A DNA stretch of 64,000 bases from Azonexus sp. GTDB taxonomy: Bacteria > Pseudomonadota > Gammaproteobacteria > Burkholderiales > Rhodocyclaceae. Where the stretch lies: NCBI GenBank assembly GCA_017983755.1, contig JAGOAU010000005.1:93404-157403 (forward strand), written 5' to 3'. The translations under genes and the position numbers were made by a program. Position 1 is the stretch's first letter, and every line of letters starts with the position of its first letter. Under the pieces are notes generated by a model that saw only the letters and a list, made by a program, of their open reading frames with translations, searched no databases and was not told the DNA's origin. Positions 29,834 through 39,040 of the stretch are shown piece by piece.

Positions 29834-31160
29834 GGCGCTGAAAGTACTGATCATCGAGGACGACCCGGACGTCGCGCTGGGCTGCGAGCAAGCCCTGCTG
29901 CTCGAAGGCATCGCCGCCGAATGCGTCGGCAGTGCCGAGCAGGCGCGGAAAAAACTGGGCCGCGACTTCCACGGCATCGTCGTCAGCGACATCCGCCTGC
30001 CGAAAATGGACGGCATGGCCTTCCTGCGCGAAACCCTGGCCGTCGACCCGGAACTGCCGGTCGTGCTGATCACCGGCCACGGCGACGTGACGATGGCGGT
30101 GCAGGCGATGAAGGATGGCGCTTACGACTTCATCCAGAAGCCTTTTCCGCCGGAATACCTGGTCGAAGTCGTCCGCCGGGCGCTGGAAAAGCGCCGGCTG
30201 GTGCTGGCGGTGCGCGAGCTTCGCCGCCAGCTGGAGCAGCGCGACCTGCTCGAAAGCAGGCTGATCGGCCGCGCGCCCGGCATGCAACAGTTGCGCGACC
30301 GCCTGACCGGCCTGGCCGGCAGCGCTGCCGATGTGCTGATCCACGGTGAAACCGGCACCGGCAAGGAACTGGTCGCCCGCTGTCTGCACGATCTGAGCGC
30401 ACGCCGGCATGGCAATTTTGTCGCCATCAACTGCGGCGGCATGGCCGAAACCCTGCTCGACAGCGAGCTTTTCGGCCATGAGCCCGGGGCCTTCACCGGC
30501 GCCCAGAAAAGGCGCATCGGCAAGATCGAGCACGCCAGCGGCGGCACCTTGTTCCTCGATGAAATCGAGAGCATGCCGATGACGATGCAGATCAAACTGC
30601 TGCGCGTGTTGCAGGAAAGAACGCTGGAACGCCTCGGCTCGAACACGCAGGTCAGCATCGACTGTCGCGTCATCGCCGCGACCAAGGAGGATTTGCTCGA
30701 TCTGGCCGCCCGCGGCGGCTTCCGCAACGATCTCTACTACCGGCTGGGCGTTGCGACACTGGCGTTGCCGCCGCTACGTGAACGGCGCGAGGACATTCCG
30801 CTGCTCTTCGAGAGTTTCCTGCTTCAGGCTGCCGCCCGTCACCAGCGGCCGGTGCCCGAAACCGGCACCGGCCGGACCCGGCAACTGATGGGCTACGCCT
30901 GGCCGGGCAACGTCCGCGAACTGCGCAACGTCGCCGACCGCTGCGTGCTCGGCATCGAAAGCGGCTCGCCGCCCTTCGGCCAGCCGGCGACGGACAGCCC
31001 GACGCCGCTGGCCGCGACGGTGGAGGCATTCGAACGTGCCCTGATCGTCGACGCACTGCACCGCCACGGCAGCCTGGCCCGCACCGCCGAAGCACTGGCC
31101 GTCGCCAAGACGACGCTACACGACAAGATCAGGAAATACGGGCTGGACGAAAGCAGCTAG
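29826..31160 (+). CDS. dctD: DctD-like sigma-54-dependent response regulator
   Basis: This 444-residue regulator has a receiver domain with the phosphoacceptor aspartate in VVSDIRLPKMDG, a central AAA+ domain with GETGTGKE, GAFTGA and GTLFLDEIES, and a C-terminal HTH (KTTLHDKIRKYGLD). The start is the ATG at 29826, inside the dctB end. Phosphorylated DctD activates sigma-54 promoters for dicarboxylate transport; the sigma-54-like element upstream of aspA at 24172 is a plausible target. Its 3' end overlaps hipA by 4 bp in convergent orientation. Confidence 0.9.
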   Translation: MTEALKVLIIEDDPDVALGCEQALLLEGIAAECVGSAEQARKKLGRDFHGIVVSDIRLPKMDGMAFLRETLAVDPELPVVLITGHGDVTMAVQAMKDGAYDFIQKPFPPEYLVEVVRRALEKRRLVLAVRELRRQLEQRDLLESRLIGRAPGMQQLRDRLTGLAGSAADVLIHGETGTGKELVARCLHDLSARRHGNFVAINCGGMAETLLDSELFGHEPGAFTGAQKRRIGKIEHASGGTLFLDEIESMPMTMQIKLLRVLQERTLERLGSNTQVSIDCRVIAATKEDLLDLAARGGFRNDLYYRLGVATLALPPLRERREDIPLLFESFLLQAAARHQRPVPETGTGRTRQLMGYAWPGNVRELRNVADRCVLGIESGSPPFGQPATDSPTPLAATVEAFERALIVDALHRHGSLARTAEALAVAKTTLHDKIRKYGLDESS

Positions 31161-32476
31161 CGGCGCCCCAAGACAGTGGCGGCCTGATTCAAGCCGTCGA
31201 ATATGGACTTGGCCAAATCTTCCGGGAAATTCGCAGGTAACTTGGCGGCCACCTCGGCGATGGCCTGGGGGGTTCTGGCGACCAACTCGTCAATCAGCGC
31301 CGGCGCATCAGGCAGATGGCAGCGTTGCGCCATCTGTTCAAAGTGGCCGTGCCGAATTTCCGCCCATTTGTAATGCCGGTTATTACCGTCGATCGCCATG
31401 GCCATTTTGACCTTGTGCGAAGACAGGCGTCCGGCGCCATGGCCCATGACCGGGTGGGCGGAAAGCACATCGTAGCGAGGGGTCAGGCGGTAAAGGCCCT
31501 TCGACTCAATGAATACGCTGAAATTCTTGGCGTGGCCATCGATTGCGGCCAGCATCCAGAATAAAACCTGGGTTCGGAAGAAGTCGCGCCGATCGACTTG
31601 CGCCTGGCGTGATCCGTTGAGTTGATCGAGGATAGGGCGAATCCCCGGGCCACCCTGGCTCTCGTATTTGATTTCCGGCGGAACGCCGAAGACCTGGGCA
31701 AAGTCCTCCTGAGGGAGACGGAGAAGGCGACCATCCGCCATCCAGCGGCGGTCGAAGCGTTCGACACAGAGCGCTTTCATTTCCCCGAACTGCAGAATCT
31801 CGGCCTTGGCGACGGGGATATCAAAAGCCTGCAACAGGCGGTGGCAAAGCCACTCGTTCTCGACGGAGGTCGACAGATCGATGCCGCCCGGCATTTGTCC
31901 CATTGGCAGTTTGAAAATATGGGTCGTCGGTGTGGCACCCAACGGGCGGCACCAACGCTCCTTGTACCAAAGGAGGGCAGTTTTTTCCTGGGCGCCGGCA
32001 ATGGAAATCCGGAAGCTGTCGTCAGCTTGTGTAAAGGCAGGCGCTGTCAGGGTGCCGGCGAGATGTTCAGCAACTTGTTCGCTGGACAGCGGCTCGCACT
32101 GGATGGCGTCGGTCGATGGCGGGTTTTCGCCAGCGGGCATGATCTGCAGGGCACCGACACAATCCCGACCGATTTCTGCGAGCAGGCGGAATGCTTCGGT
32201 TCCGGTCGAGAAGCGCCTGGCCAGCCGTTGCCGGATGTTGTCGTTGTCCGGCAGCAGATTCTCGAAGTAGTTGCGGACGAGTTCGCCCTTGTATGGCGCG
32301 CTGGCCGGCCGCAGGGGCATGGAAAGAGAAAGCGGACGCCCGAGCGGCGAGGCGAGCCATGCCTCGTCGTAATGAAGCTGATGTTCGCCTTGTGCCGTGA
32401 CGATCCAGGATCCGACCCGCAGACCATTCATCCAGAGGCCGAGCGCGCCTGATTTCTGGGCGCGCCGCATCACCAT
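31157..32476 (-). CDS. hipA: HipA-type serine/threonine kinase toxin
   Basis: This 439-residue protein has full HipA length, with an N-terminal HipA domain (SLSMPLRP, YFENLLPDN) and a kinase core: SIAGAQEKTALL, HIFKLPMG, ENEWLCHRLLQAF, the catalytic DGHAKNFSVFI and the metal-binding region LTPRYDVLSAHP. All key residues seen in active HipA appear present. HipA phosphorylates glutamyl-tRNA synthetase in E. coli; related toxins have other tRNA-synthetase targets, and the target here is not known. It overlaps hipB by 7 bp. Confidence 0.92.
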   Translation of the reverse strand: MVMRRAQKSGALGLWMNGLRVGSWIVTAQGEHQLHYDEAWLASPLGRPLSLSMPLRPASAPYKGELVRNYFENLLPDNDNIRQRLARRFSTGTEAFRLLAEIGRDCVGALQIMPAGENPPSTDAIQCEPLSSEQVAEHLAGTLTAPAFTQADDSFRISIAGAQEKTALLWYKERWCRPLGATPTTHIFKLPMGQMPGGIDLSTSVENEWLCHRLLQAFDIPVAKAEILQFGEMKALCVERFDRRWMADGRLLRLPQEDFAQVFGVPPEIKYESQGGPGIRPILDQLNGSRQAQVDRRDFFRTQVLFWMLAAIDGHAKNFSVFIESKGLYRLTPRYDVLSAHPVMGHGAGRLSSHKVKMAMAIDGNNRHYKWAEIRHGHFEQMAQRCHLPDAPALIDELVARTPQAIAEVAAKLPANFPEDLAKSIFDGLNQAATVLGRR

Positions 32477-32718
32477 TCCTCGCTGCTGCTGCCACGCAGG
32501 GCGGCGATGAAATCGAGGCTCATGGCGACGTCGACCGCAGCCATATAGCGCAAAAGACTATCCACGCTGCAACGCCAGGGCTCGGTTTCCAGCAGGGAGA
32601 TGGTCTTCTGGCCGAGACCGCTCTGCCTGGCCATCTGAATTTGCGTCAGGCCTTTTTGCTTGCGCAATCCCTTTAAGGTGGGGCCGAGCTGTTGCTGGTT
32701 GGTAATGACGAACGCCAC
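32470..32718 (-). CDS. hipB: HipB-like antitoxin / repressor
   Basis: This 82-residue XRE-family helix-turn-helix protein (LRKQKGLTQIQMARQSGLGQKTISLLE) with a short C-terminal tail ends in GSSSEEW, the form expected for the antitoxin partner. It precedes and overlaps hipA. It should bind HipA and repress the operon through sites in the AT-rich upstream region. Confidence 0.9.
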   Translation of the reverse strand: MAFVITNQQQLGPTLKGLRKQKGLTQIQMARQSGLGQKTISLLETEPWRCSVDSLLRYMAAVDVAMSLDFIAALRGSSSEEW

Positions 32719-32930
32719 TGCGTACTCCGTAAAAACGTCGTATAGGGGATATTACACAAATATTCCCTTTGGGGTGTATTTATTATTTATGCCTTATGGG
32801 GTGTAATTCTTGATTCCGGATGAGACCAGCTTGGCGACCAGCGAAATGTAAACAAGGTGTGGCTTCGACTGACATGGTGAAGGCGCTTGTGCAGGGCTTC
32901 AAGGGATGCATCCCTTCGAAATCGTTGCAG
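32719..32930 (-). promoter_or_regulatory. AT-rich hipBA promoter/operator region
   Basis: Just upstream of hipB the DNA is AT-rich. An imperfect palindrome around 32738-32765 pairs GGGATAT with ATATTCCC, and two direct copies of GGGGTGTA occur near 32771 and 32798. These are candidates for HipB sites. The remainder, to 32930, has no gene. Confidence 0.5.
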
Positions 32931-34898
32931 CTAAAGCGGGTCGATCCTGAACCATACACGCTGCCACATCGGCGCCTGGGGCCGAAAATTGCCAATGCGG
33001 ACCTCGAATTTTCGGCCCGCATCGATCTCCATTGCGAAATGGGCGTTATCCGGTCGGGGCACATAACCAATCTTCTGTCCGGACCATTCGATGCGAATCG
33101 CCAACGGGTCCGCAGCGTTGTCCGGTTCCCGGATCAGCGTTAGCGGTTGGCCAACCGCGAAGCCTTGTTCCCGCTCGGCATCGAAGCTGTAGCCATATCC
33201 GGCAACCGGTGCGTAGAGGTGGTTGGCGGGCGCTTCCCGGGCAAACTCGGGCAGCTCGAACAAGGCCGTCAGTACGGCAATACTTTCGGCATCAACCTGG
33301 TCTGCCAGCGCATCGACCCTGGCCTTGTCGCTTTCCGTGGTTGGGACAAAATGCTGGGCAGCGTGACGGGCCGTTGCTCGTTCCGGCGCATTCAGCACCT
33401 GCGCCAGCTGGTCGGCGAATGCCCACATTGGCGCATCGGCAGTCGCATTGGACAAGCCGCGCACATCGCTCAGTAAATAAGCACTCTCCGGGCTATCCGG
33501 CACCGGAACATACAGCGCGGTTGCCCGGCAGGTTTCCGTAGTCTCGGTGGCCGAGGGCTGGCGCGTCAGGGCGAAAACGCGGCAGCCATCCATGACGCAA
33601 TCGCTCCAATACGTGTCGATGCAGTGGTGCATCGAATTGCTTTCCTCGACCAATTCCGCCCAAAGAGTCAGTTCCCTTGCCATCCATGCCCCGTCCGACC
33701 AGGTTCCGACAATCGCCGTCACGGATGCAGGCAATTTTCTCCGATGCTCCGGCCAAACCGGAGGGATCTGCGCATGCCAGCGCAACGATCCGGCAAGCAG
33801 CGAAGCAAGCCCCCGCTGGCTCGTCCAGCGCGCCGCGATTTCTCCCGGTGTGCGCTGGTGTCGATGCCGCGCGCGGAGCCAGGCGGCCAGCGCACGCAAA
33901 TAGTCGGCCGCGTCGACCAGAACCGAGTTGAGCGGCATGTCCGGCGAATCGAAGCGCCGCCGCAAACGTTCCCATACGACGCCAAAGCCTTCGCGGAACG
34001 CCGCTGCGGCGTGAGGCCAGGACGGGCCGAACAAGTTCCACATTGCCGGCAGATGGTGGCTGTAATAATCCAGTTCCACACAGGAAACCGGCCGCCGCTG
34101 GGCGGGAATGCCATCCAGAAACTGCAGCAATTCGCCCAGCGCGCGCCCCCCTGTGCCTGACCAGGGCTGGGCGCAGAACGGCGAACGCACCATGCTGCGC
34201 GAAATGCCATAGCGTGTTGCCAAAGCCCCTGTCAGATCACGCCCGGCGTCGATAGCCGCTACCGTCGCATCGTCATGGGCACGCCAGCGGAAACGCTTGG
34301 TGTCGAACAGGTTGGGCCAGCGTTGATGGGTCAGCAGAATGGGCGCAACCAGCATCGGGTAGCGCCGAAGTGCCTGGATGCGCTCGTCGCGCCGAGCGTG
34401 GATCGTCAGCCGGCTGTAGTTCCGGGCGCTTGCCCAAAAGCTGTTGGGGGCCGCGAGGCCGGCCAGCAAGGCGACAAGATCGCCATTCAGGCAGCCCTGA
34501 AAGGCCAGCGCCTTGCCAAAGGCCGGAGTTGCCGGATCGACGCAAAACACCGGCGAAGCCGGCGCCCCGTAAAGTATTCCGACCCAACCATCGACTTGCA
34601 GATCGGGTTCCAGCACGTCGCCCCGCAAGTCCTCAGCCAACGCTTCGGCCAGGGCGGTCGCCAGGCTGTCGTCCGCACGCACGCCACGAAGACGGAAAAC
34701 CAGCACCCGGCCATCCGTCAGCAACAACCACAGCCGCAAATACTCGTCCTTGTCGCGCCCGTTCAGTGCCTTGGCCGGCATGCTGAATCGTGCCCGCCAG
34801 GGCGCGCCGGACGGTGCGCGGGAAAAGGCCGGCATTTCAGCGGATGGGTCGGACTCGAAATTCATCGCTTGTCTGTCTGGTGCTTCCCGGACACTCAC
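32931..34898 (-). CDS. PcfJ-like protein with C-terminal HIRAN domain
   Basis: This 655-residue protein has no obvious signal or membrane segment. Residues 405-500 resemble the PcfJ domain, with the hallmark EESNSMHHCIDTYWSDC. Residues 565-640 match a HIRAN domain: EPDNAADPLAIRI followed by GQKIGYVPR. HIRAN domains bind DNA 3' ends and are found in HLTF/Rad5-type and bacterial restriction-linked proteins. The N-terminal 400 residues are unrecognised. PcfJ-like proteins come mainly from plasmids and mobile DNA and their activity is unknown. The gene lies in the accessory island between hipBA and toxin-antitoxin remnants. A role in DNA damage or foreign-DNA response is an inference from HIRAN only. 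Confidence 0.75.
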   Translation of the reverse strand: MSVREAPDRQAMNFESDPSAEMPAFSRAPSGAPWRARFSMPAKALNGRDKDEYLRLWLLLTDGRVLVFRLRGVRADDSLATALAEALAEDLRGDVLEPDLQVDGWVGILYGAPASPVFCVDPATPAFGKALAFQGCLNGDLVALLAGLAAPNSFWASARNYSRLTIHARRDERIQALRRYPMLVAPILLTHQRWPNLFDTKRFRWRAHDDATVAAIDAGRDLTGALATRYGISRSMVRSPFCAQPWSGTGGRALGELLQFLDGIPAQRRPVSCVELDYYSHHLPAMWNLFGPSWPHAAAAFREGFGVVWERLRRRFDSPDMPLNSVLVDAADYLRALAAWLRARHRHQRTPGEIAARWTSQRGLASLLAGSLRWHAQIPPVWPEHRRKLPASVTAIVGTWSDGAWMARELTLWAELVEESNSMHHCIDTYWSDCVMDGCRVFALTRQPSATETTETCRATALYVPVPDSPESAYLLSDVRGLSNATADAPMWAFADQLAQVLNAPERATARHAAQHFVPTTESDKARVDALADQVDAESIAVLTALFELPEFAREAPANHLYAPVAGYGYSFDAEREQGFAVGQPLTLIREPDNAADPLAIRIEWSGQKIGYVPRPDNAHFAMEIDAGRKFEVRIGNFRPQAPMWQRVWFRIDPL

Positions 34899-34978
34899 GC
34901 CAGCCCATCCCGCTTGGGCAAGCCGGAAGGAGCGCGCGGTGTGCGGAAAATGCCGAAAAGCGCCATGTGCGAAAGCTG

Positions 34979-35089
34979 TCAGCTGCGAAGCGTTTCATCA
35001 CCGGTGCCGGCTTGCGCGGTCACCGAAATCGCCAGTTCCGGCAAGACATCCTCGCGAATGATTTCGCCGGGATGCGGAGGGTTGCACAT
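34979..35089 (-). pseudogene. Remnant of a HigA-type antitoxin gene
   Basis: An ATG at 35089 starts MCNPPHPGEIIREDVLPEL, the characteristic N-terminus of HigA/VapI-like antitoxins. After about 22 residues the homology is lost, and the frame stops after 36 residues, so the helix-turn-helix is absent. It begins 5 bp after the end of the disrupted ParE-like toxin. Confidence 0.7.
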
Positions 35090-35094
35090 GCGGC

Positions 35095-35385
35095 TCAATG
35101 CCGACCTTGCCAATAACCGGGTTGCCGCGCCAAATGCATTACGGCCAAAACGTGTAATGTCGTTCCGGCCTGCGCGTACAAAACTCCATAAGGAAATCAA
35201 TGGGTCAGCACTCTGCGAATGCCGGGTGCCAACTCGGACCATGCATCGGGTAGTTGCATGGCTCGCTCAATGGCTGCTCGTACCTCGACAGCCAAGTCGA
35301 GGCCCAGCCCCGGTTGCCTTTCCTCGTACCAGTCGATGGCAGCATTCAACTCCGCTTCAGCTTCCGGGGGAAACAGCAGATTCAT
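35095..35385 (-). pseudogene. RelE/ParE-family toxin gene with internal TGA
   Basis: The frame begins MNLLFPPEAEAELNAAIDWYE, typical of RelE/ParE toxins, and stops at a TGA at 35197-35199 after 62 codons. Reading through, the same frame continues FPYGVLYAQAGTTLHVLAVMH and ends after 97 codons, the normal toxin length. A single base change (CGA to TGA in the conserved HRFPYG context) would explain it. The toxin is therefore probably inactive, unless TGA is suppressed or the sequence has an error. Its start overlaps the antitoxin stop. Confidence 0.85.
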
Positions 35386-35606
35386 CCGCCAAAACGCCGG
35401 GCAATCCGGGTGAAGACCTCGTTGCCGGGGACGCCGGCAACCTTGCCCGAAGTCAATTCATCCTGGCGACGCTGCGCCAGTCCCAACCATGCCTGGTCGA
35501 TCTCGGCATTGCTGGACGACAGACTCTGCAGCAAACGCTCGACCACTTGCGCACGCTGCTCCACCGGCAGGCTGCAGGCTTCGTCAATTAACTGTTCGGT
35601 GTTCAT
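35382..35606 (-). CDS. Addiction-module antitoxin (CHP02574 / unstable antitoxin family)
   Basis: This 74-residue protein, MNTEQLIDEACSLPVEQRAQ and onward, has the repeated LPVEQRAQVVERLLQSL motif and a C-terminal segment DELTSGKVAGVPG, typical of this antitoxin family that pairs with ParE/RelE toxins. The start is the ATG at 35606 with AGGAG nearby. Its stop overlaps the toxin start (35383-35385). It is intact although the toxin is broken. Confidence 0.85.
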   Translation of the reverse strand: MNTEQLIDEACSLPVEQRAQVVERLLQSLSSSNAEIDQAWLGLAQRRQDELTSGKVAGVPGNEVFTRIARRFGG

Positions 35607-35644
35607 CGTTCGTTTTCTCCTGATTGCCGGGTCATTGTAGACCA

Positions 35645-38600
35645 TCACACCGCCACCCACGTTTCGCCTTCCTGCCTTGCCCGCCCGAGGGCGACGAGGG
35701 TTTGCAGGAGGTCGGGGAGGCGTTTTTTCCACGGGCCCTTGCCGGTGATGCGGGTGGCGAGTTGGGCTTCGGTGAACGGCCCGGCGGCGAGCAGGCGGGC
35801 GAGGAGCGCCATCTGTTCGGGGAGCGTCGGCGGCCAGGGGGATTTTTCCTGCGCGGCCGGGGGCGTGACGCCGGTTGCGGTCGACGCGGTTTTTGCCCCT
35901 TTTTCGGGGTCGACCGCAACCAGCGTCGCCTGCGGATTCTGGAAGTCGGGGCGCAGCCAGCGGATGCGGCCGGCGGCTTCCTCGCGCCGGCGCTCGGCGT
36001 TGAGGGCGACCAGGCGTTCGAGCAGGGTTTCCTCGGCGGCCTGGCGTTGCGCCGTGCCGGGCGCGGCGGCGAGCGGCGCGGCGAGGTCGGGCCAGCCGTA
36101 GGCGGCGAGCACGGCGGCGTCGAGTTCGGCGTGCAGCGTGGCCAGCACGCCGACCAGGCCGCTCTGGTGGATGGCCTTGTCCTTCGCGGTCAACGGCTCG
36201 CCGGCGCGCAATTTGGCGAGGACGTTGTAGATGCCGGTCAGCGTCAGCGCCGGATCGGCGGCCTGGCGCGCCTTGCGGTGGGCGTCGAGCTGTTCGGCGA
36301 GGTCGCGGATGCGGGTTTGCTGGTCGGTGGTGGCGTCGGGGAAGGGGAAGGTTTCGAAGCAGGCTGACTTGATATAGCGCGGTCTATCTTCCAACGTGCT
36401 TCCTGTGGCCAACATCCAGCGCTCATGAACCGATGAACTGAGAACACCGAGCAAATAGGCATCGTCAACACCAAAGCACATCAGAGCGTCGTCGGGCGCA
36501 ACGCAAACGTCAAGAAACTGGAAAACCCTGTGCTTGGCGGTTATCACCGTCGCAATGTAGCGAGGCAGACCAGCGATCATCGGACGAAATTCCCGGCGCG
36601 GCTCGCCAAAAATCCACCAGTTATCGCGGTAGGTCGCGCGTGCGTTGTGATCGCGCTCCGGCTTGACCCGCTCCAGCACCCGCTGAAAGGTCGCCGGGTA
36701 TTGGCTGCGCGCTTCTGCTGCGGTCAACCCGAATAAATCGATCAATTTGACGCCGCGCGGCCGGTCGGTCAGATCCTTGCCGTTGCGGTAATCCCTGATC
36801 GGCGCGTCGGCTTCGAGGCTGGCTGCTTCTTCCGGCGTGACGATGAACCCGGCACCGTGCAACTTGAAGCCGGGCGAGCTGATCCCGCCGTTCGCCCGCA
36901 ACGCCCCCGCGCTGGCTACATCGGCGCCAATGCGCAAATCGGCGTGCAGCCGGCCCCGGCGCGTCGCCAGCGTCACCGCCAGCCCTTCGCCGCCGGCCTC
37001 GACCTCGTCGGTTACGGTCGACAGCGTGCCGGGGCCGTTTTCCGTGGCGCTGCCGACGGTCATCGCGATGCGCACGGCGGCGCCGTCGGCGCTGTCCACC
37101 CACGGGTGGTCGGGGACGGCGAAGGCGAGCGTCAGGTTCTTGTCCAGCGCGGTTTGGACGACGCGGCGGTTGAAGGTCTGGGTCAGGCTGTTGGTGGTGA
37201 TGAAGCCGAAGCGTTCGGCCTGCCGGGCGAGCACGCGGCGGGCGGCGGCGTGCCACCAGAACATGACGTAGTCGGCGGATTCCGGCACCTCGGGCCAGGT
37301 CGACCGCAGCGCTTCGACGTAGCCGTCGCCGAGCGCGGCGCGCATGTATTTGGCGCCGATGAAGGGCGGGTTGCCGACGATGAAGTCGGCTGCCGGCCAC
37401 TCGGCGGGTTTGGGCTCGAAGTAACGCCAGAGCGGGATGCGGGCGGCCTCATCCGGCACGTCTTCGCCGGTGACCGGGTGCACTTTGGTGGTGACGCCGT
37501 CCCAGCGGCTGAGCGGCTGACCGTGCGGGTCGGTGACGAGTTCGCGGCTGGCGTAGTCGAGCACGGCGTCGCGGCATTCGATGTTGTGGAAGTCGCGCAG
37601 GATGGGGCTGGGCGGCAGGCCGGCGCTGCGGGTGCGGAAGTGCCATTGCAGGTAGCCGATCCACAGCACGAGTTCGGCGATGGCGGCGGCGCGCGGGTTG
37701 ATTTCGAGGCCGAGGAACTGGTGCGGGTCGACGGTGAGGCCGGCGGCTTCGAGGCGTTGCTGGCCGCCGCTGAGGCTGTGAGCGAAGTCGAGCAGTTCGC
37801 CTTCGAGGCGCTTCATGTGTTCGAGGGTGACGTAGAGGAAGTTGGCGCTGCCGCAGGCCGGGTCGAGCACGCGCACCTGGCAGAGGGCGTGGTGGAAGGC
37901 GTCGATTTCCCTGAGCGCGGCGTCGGGCTTGCCTTCGTTGGCGAGCAGCAGGGCGGCGGCCTGGACGTTCTGCCAGCGCTGGCGCAGCGGCTCGATGACG
38001 GTGGGCAGGACGAGGCGCTCGACGTAGGGGCGCGGCGTGTAGTGGGCGCCGAGGCTGTGGCGCTCGGCGGGGTCGAGGGCGCGTTCGAGCAGGGTGCCGA
38101 AGATGGCGGGTTCGACCTGCGTCCAGTCGGCACGGGATGCAGCGCGCAGGAGGTCGATCTGGTCGCGGGTCAGCGGCAGAACGTCCGGCGCCTTGAACAG
38201 CTTGCCGTTGAAGCGCGGCAGGGTGTGGCGGAGGACGACGGAAAAGCCGCCTTCGTCCATTTCCTTCCACAGCGCGCCGACCAGCGGGACGAACTGGTCG
38301 GGGGTCTGGCTCAGGGTATCGAGCAGGTCGCTGAAGGCGCGGGCGGGGAGCAGGCCGACGTCCTCGGCGAACATGCTGAACAGGCAGCGGGTGAGGAAAC
38401 CGGCGACGCGCTCGGGAGCGTGGCCGGCGCTTTCGAGGGCCTTGGCGACGCCGGCCAGCTGTTCGGCGATCTGCCGGGTGGCGCGGGCGGCGGCACGGCT
38501 GGGGTCGAGGCTTTGCGGGTCGGTCCAGATGGCCTTGAGGCGAGCGCGGATGGCGTCATCGGCGAGGTCGGCGAGCTTGATGCGGTGCGAGCGCGGGTCG

Positions 38601-39040
38601 GGGAACGGGGTGTAGGTGGCGCCGCTGCGGCTGAACTCGGCGTAGATTTCGAGCACATTTCCGACGTCGACCGTGACGATGAAGAGCGGCCGGCCTTCGT
38701 CGGCCGGCAGGGCGCGGGCGTAGCCTTCGGCCTGGGCGCGGGCGCGCAGCATGGCGTCGTCGAAGCCCTTGGTCTGCGGCCCCTGCTTCAGCTTCTTGGC
38801 TTCGAGGACGAAATGGCCGCGCTTGTAGCAATCGATACGCCCTTCGCTGCTGCTACCGTCGCCGTGGCGGAAGATGACGCGGCGCTCGAAGACGTAGTCG
38901 TTGTCGCGCGTGTCCTCGCGCGCCGGGTTGGGCGGCGGCTCGCCGAGCAGTTCGGCCAGCTCGCGGACGAAGCTCTGGGCGTTGGCGAGTTCGGAGCCGC
39001 CGGCGTGCTGCCAGCGGGCGATGAAGTCGGTGGGGGTCAC
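35645..39040 (-). CDS. MmeI-like type IIL restriction-modification enzyme (methylase plus endonuclease)
   Basis: This 1131-residue single-chain protein has an N-terminal nuclease motif D70-X9-E80-A-K82 (GRID... FVLEAKK), with the same spacing as MmeI; a methylase motif I VLDPACGSANFLY (about 390) and catalytic NPPF (about 560); a target-recognition region (about 650-900); and a C-terminal wing-like domain (about 1040-1131). It would cut and methylate by itself using SAM. It starts with a GTG overlapping the stop of the ORF6N gene. A GTCGAC-type repeat lies in frame at 35873-35921 within the linker before the C-terminal domain. The recognition sequence cannot be read. Confidence 0.85.
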   Translation of the reverse strand: MTPTDFIARWQHAGGSELANAQSFVRELAELLGEPPPNPAREDTRDNDYVFERRVIFRHGDGSSSEGRIDCYKRGHFVLEAKKLKQGPQTKGFDDAMLRARAQAEGYARALPADEGRPLFIVTVDVGNVLEIYAEFSRSGATYTPFPDPRSHRIKLADLADDAIRARLKAIWTDPQSLDPSRAAARATRQIAEQLAGVAKALESAGHAPERVAGFLTRCLFSMFAEDVGLLPARAFSDLLDTLSQTPDQFVPLVGALWKEMDEGGFSVVLRHTLPRFNGKLFKAPDVLPLTRDQIDLLRAASRADWTQVEPAIFGTLLERALDPAERHSLGAHYTPRPYVERLVLPTVIEPLRQRWQNVQAAALLLANEGKPDAALREIDAFHHALCQVRVLDPACGSANFLYVTLEHMKRLEGELLDFAHSLSGGQQRLEAAGLTVDPHQFLGLEINPRAAAIAELVLWIGYLQWHFRTRSAGLPPSPILRDFHNIECRDAVLDYASRELVTDPHGQPLSRWDGVTTKVHPVTGEDVPDEAARIPLWRYFEPKPAEWPAADFIVGNPPFIGAKYMRAALGDGYVEALRSTWPEVPESADYVMFWWHAAARRVLARQAERFGFITTNSLTQTFNRRVVQTALDKNLTLAFAVPDHPWVDSADGAAVRIAMTVGSATENGPGTLSTVTDEVEAGGEGLAVTLATRRGRLHADLRIGADVASAGALRANGGISSPGFKLHGAGFIVTPEEAASLEADAPIRDYRNGKDLTDRPRGVKLIDLFGLTAAEARSQYPATFQRVLERVKPERDHNARATYRDNWWIFGEPRREFRPMIAGLPRYIATVITAKHRVFQFLDVCVAPDDALMCFGVDDAYLLGVLSSSVHERWMLATGSTLEDRPRYIKSACFETFPFPDATTDQQTRIRDLAEQLDAHRKARQAADPALTLTGIYNVLAKLRAGEPLTAKDKAIHQSGLVGVLATLHAELDAAVLAAYGWPDLAAPLAAAPGTAQRQAAEETLLERLVALNAERRREEAAGRIRWLRPDFQNPQATLVAVDPEKGAKTASTATGVTPPAAQEKSPWPPTLPEQMALLARLLAAGPFTEAQLATRITGKGPWKKRLPDLLQTLVALGRARQEGETWVAV
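35873..35921. repeat. GTCGAC-type palindromic repeat, copy 2, inside the MmeI-like gene
   Basis: The 49-bp element is bounded by GGTTGCGGTCGAC and its complement GTCGACCGCAACC, with T5 and A5 type runs between them. It is translated in frame as part of the linker. Confidence 0.7.

Noticed and set aside
34899-34978. Continuation of HigA in another frame
   Set aside because: The other two frames do not show the HigA helix-turn-helix, so a simple frameshift is not supported.
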